Assembly: GCA_009702525.1 (NCBI GenBank)
Contig: WLHW01000061.1
Span: forward strand, 1-6,601
Length of the DNA stretch: 6,601 bases
Source: Actinomycetota bacterium
Lineage (GTDB): Bacteria > Actinomycetota > Actinomycetes > Nanopelagicales > Nanopelagicaceae
Direction of reading: 5' to 3'
The position numbers and the translations under genes are program-made. The number at the start of each line of letters is the position of its first letter. The first letter of the stretch is position 1. The notes beneath the pieces were generated by a model, which worked only from the letters and a program-made list of their open reading frames with translations, had not been told where the DNA came from and made no database searches. Positions 5,355 to 6,601 of the stretch are shown here, piece by piece.

Positions 5355-6295
5355 AGGCGCGCTAAATCCGCTACTCCCACTAGTCCAGCTTCATTGCCTA
5401 ATTCAGCAGCAATGATTTCTGGATAAGGATGTTTTCCTGCAAATGGCATATTTCGCTGCAGTGACTCACGAGTGGGAGCCAGAAGAATCTCACCAGCATC
5501 TATTACTCCCCCGCCAATAACGACACACGCTGGATCCAATAGAACTGACAGCGATGCAATGCCGGCACCTAACCACTGACCCGTTGTATTAAAGGCAGCC
5601 AGGGCCACTGGATCACCATCACGGGCTGCTTGTGTAATTGCTTGACCCGTCAAACCTGCAACAGTTCCATCGCCTCTAGATAAAAGATTTCGAGCAACTT
5701 CTGGGCTCGCATTTATAGCTTCACGTACATGGCGTAATAATGCATTTCCCGATGCATACTGCTCGAAGCATCCACGAGCGCCACATCCACACAAATGACC
5801 ATCTGGAACAACACGAAGGTGACCAAACTCGGCAGCGATTCCAAATGCTCCCCGATACAAAGCACCATTAACAACGATGCCACCACCAATACCAGTTCCG
5901 ACAGTGAGCATCATTAAATGATCTTGATTTCGTCCAGCACCGAACTTTGCCTCGCCCCAAGCAGCAGCGTTTGCATCATTTTCAATTACAACTCGAACTC
6001 CGATTAATTGCGAAAGTTCACTATCTAAATTAACGCCATTCCAATCAGCGATGTTGGGTGTAGCTAACATGGTTTTTCGATCCGATGAAACAAACCCAGC
6101 GGCAGATACTCCAACGGATGTCACCGTAAATTCTTGCAAGAGTTCCTTTGCAATATCTGCAATCGCCGCGGTTAAAGCCGAGCCGCCTTGTCTAGGCGTA
6201 TCTTTACGTGCAGTAGCTAGAACTTTTCCATTTTCATCGATAACGCCACCTAATACTTTTGTACCACCAACATCGATACCGATCGCATAGGCCAT
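5351..6295 (-). CDS. glkA: ROK family glucokinase
   Basis: A 314-residue cytoplasmic sugar kinase, typical of the actinobacterial ROK glucokinases that phosphorylate glucose with ATP or polyphosphate. The phosphate loop D8-V-G-G-T-K13 opens the protein, and the catalytic base is D107 in E105-N-D. The second phosphate motif is V-G-T-G-I-G-G-G (132-139). The sugar- and zinc-binding region carries E156-F-G-H159, then C169-G-C171-G-x-x-G-C176-F-E178, so all zinc ligands and substrate glutamates are present. A third glycine motif, V-I-G-G-G-V, lies near residue 260. In Streptomyces coelicolor glkA also lies next to an SRPBCC-type gene, as here. The ATG at 6295 lies 6 bases after the SRPBCC stop. 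Its likely Shine-Dalgarno AGAGG (6307-6311) is inside a small hairpin, suggesting coupled translation. Mannose or fructose kinase activity cannot be excluded. Confidence 0.92.
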   Translation of the reverse strand: MAYAIGIDVGGTKVLGGVIDENGKVLATARKDTPRQGGSALTAAIADIAKELLQEFTVTSVGVSAAGFVSSDRKTMLATPNIADWNGVNLDSELSQLIGVRVVIENDANAAAWGEAKFGAGRNQDHLMMLTVGTGIGGGIVVNGALYRGAFGIAAEFGHLRVVPDGHLCGCGARGCFEQYASGNALLRHVREAINASPEVARNLLSRGDGTVAGLTGQAITQAARDGDPVALAAFNTTGQWLGAGIASLSVLLDPACVVIGGGVIDAGEILLAPTRESLQRNMPFAGKHPYPEIIAAELGNEAGLVGVADLARL

Positions 6296-6296
6296 C

Positions 6297-6311
6297 AGAG
6301 GTTAAGCCTCT
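6297..6311 (-). promoter_or_regulatory. Hairpin over the SRPBCC stop and glucokinase Shine-Dalgarno
   Basis: Read on the minus strand, AGAGG-CTTAA-CCTCT is a perfect 5-bp stem with a 5-nt loop. The 5' arm is the best Shine-Dalgarno for the glucokinase (11 nt from its ATG), and the loop contains the TAA stop of the upstream gene. A ribosome reaching that stop would melt the stem, so translation of glucokinase may depend on translation of the upstream gene. The stem is short, so this is tentative. Confidence 0.35.
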
Positions 6312-6601
6312 AAAACGGCTTTGAGCTGGGCTAGAGCTTGATCGATGGTTGCCTTCTCTGCTTTTTTACGCATCATGGAGGGAATCGGCATTGATAAGTC
6401 CACTGTGAGAGAATACGTAGCACTCGTTGTATCTTCATCAATACTTTTTAATTCATAAGAGCCATCCATAGCAGTTAACAGGTCGGCATCGTCGAGAGAA
6501 AAACTTAAAACCGACGGCGACTTCGACCAGTCGTAATCCAAAATAACTCGGTCTTTCATCATGCCCGCATCAATCGTCATCTTGGCCTTTGTGACCCGAC
6601 C
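6302..6601 (-). CDS. SRPBCC / polyketide cyclase-like protein (partial, N-terminus beyond window)
   Basis: The C-terminal 99 residues of an open frame that runs off the right edge, so the internal ATG at 6580 is not the true start. The family is normally about 140-150 residues, so roughly the first 45-50 are missing. The visible part reads as START/SRPBCC beta strands: T-I-D-A-G-M-M-K-D, D-Y-D-W, then A-M-D-G-S-Y-E-L, S-L-T-V-D-L-S-M-P-I-P. A long C-terminal helix with M-R-K-K-A-E-K-A-T-I-D-Q-A-L-A-Q-L-K follows. This matches the actinobacterial cyclase/dehydrase-type proteins encoded beside glucokinase. SRPBCC domains form a hydrophobic pocket that binds lipids or other apolar ligands; the ligand is unknown. 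It is upstream of and probably in one operon with the glucokinase gene, with a 6-base gap. Confidence 0.82.
   Translation of the reverse strand, partial: GRVTKAKMTIDAGMMKDRVILDYDWSKSPSVLSFSLDDADLLTAMDGSYELKSIDEDTTSATYSLTVDLSMPIPSMMRKKAEKATIDQALAQLKAVLEA

Noticed and set aside
6302..6580. Complete 92-residue gene starting at the ATG at 6580
   Set aside because: The frame stays open to the right edge, and the SRPBCC fold needs about 50 more N-terminal residues, so this ATG is internal.

Overview
The window looks like chromosomal DNA from a small-genome, rather low-GC actinobacterium; a freshwater acI/Nanopelagicales-type lineage is my best guess. This rests on actinobacterial gene pairings (a PadR regulator directly before what looks like the inositol-3-phosphate synthase start, and an SRPBCC protein followed by ROK glucokinase), a moderate base composition judged by eye, very tight gene packing and GTG starts. 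The identification is inference: there is no rRNA or marker gene here. No mobile element, CRISPR array, tRNA or rRNA is visible.

Left part (1-755). On the minus strand a PadR-family regulator (40-570) is followed after one base by a GTG start with a strong Shine-Dalgarno. Its first residues fit the start of inositol-3-phosphate synthase (ino1), which is cut by the window edge. The 185-base divergent region (571-755) is the only sizeable non-coding stretch. It holds a perfect 14-bp palindrome placed at the predicted start point of the padR promoter, and a potentially structured leader in front of the plus-strand permease gene.

Middle part (756-4066). Three plus-strand genes run as a likely operon: an NCS2 uracil/xanthine-type nucleobase permease, a LysE/RhtB-family exporter, and a stand-alone RecB/Cas4-like PD-(D/E)XK nuclease with two CxxC pairs that could hold an iron-sulphur cluster. 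They converge on a minus-strand PlsC-type acyltransferase, and the two stop codons share one TTAA.

Right part (4067-6601). Forty-four bases separate the acyltransferase start from a divergent plus-strand pair: a small acidic unknown protein and a Gfo/Idh/MocA oxidoreductase, joined by an ATGA overlap. That pair converges, again on a shared TTAA, with a minus-strand ROK glucokinase, which lies downstream of an SRPBCC/polyketide cyclase-like gene cut by the right edge. A small hairpin spans the SRPBCC stop and the glucokinase ribosome-binding site.

Functionally the window combines membrane-lipid precursor supply (ino1, plsC), nucleobase uptake, amino-acid-type export, sugar phosphorylation and sugar-like oxidoreduction. 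The least ordinary items are the nuclease, the small acidic protein, the permease leader and the padR palindrome.
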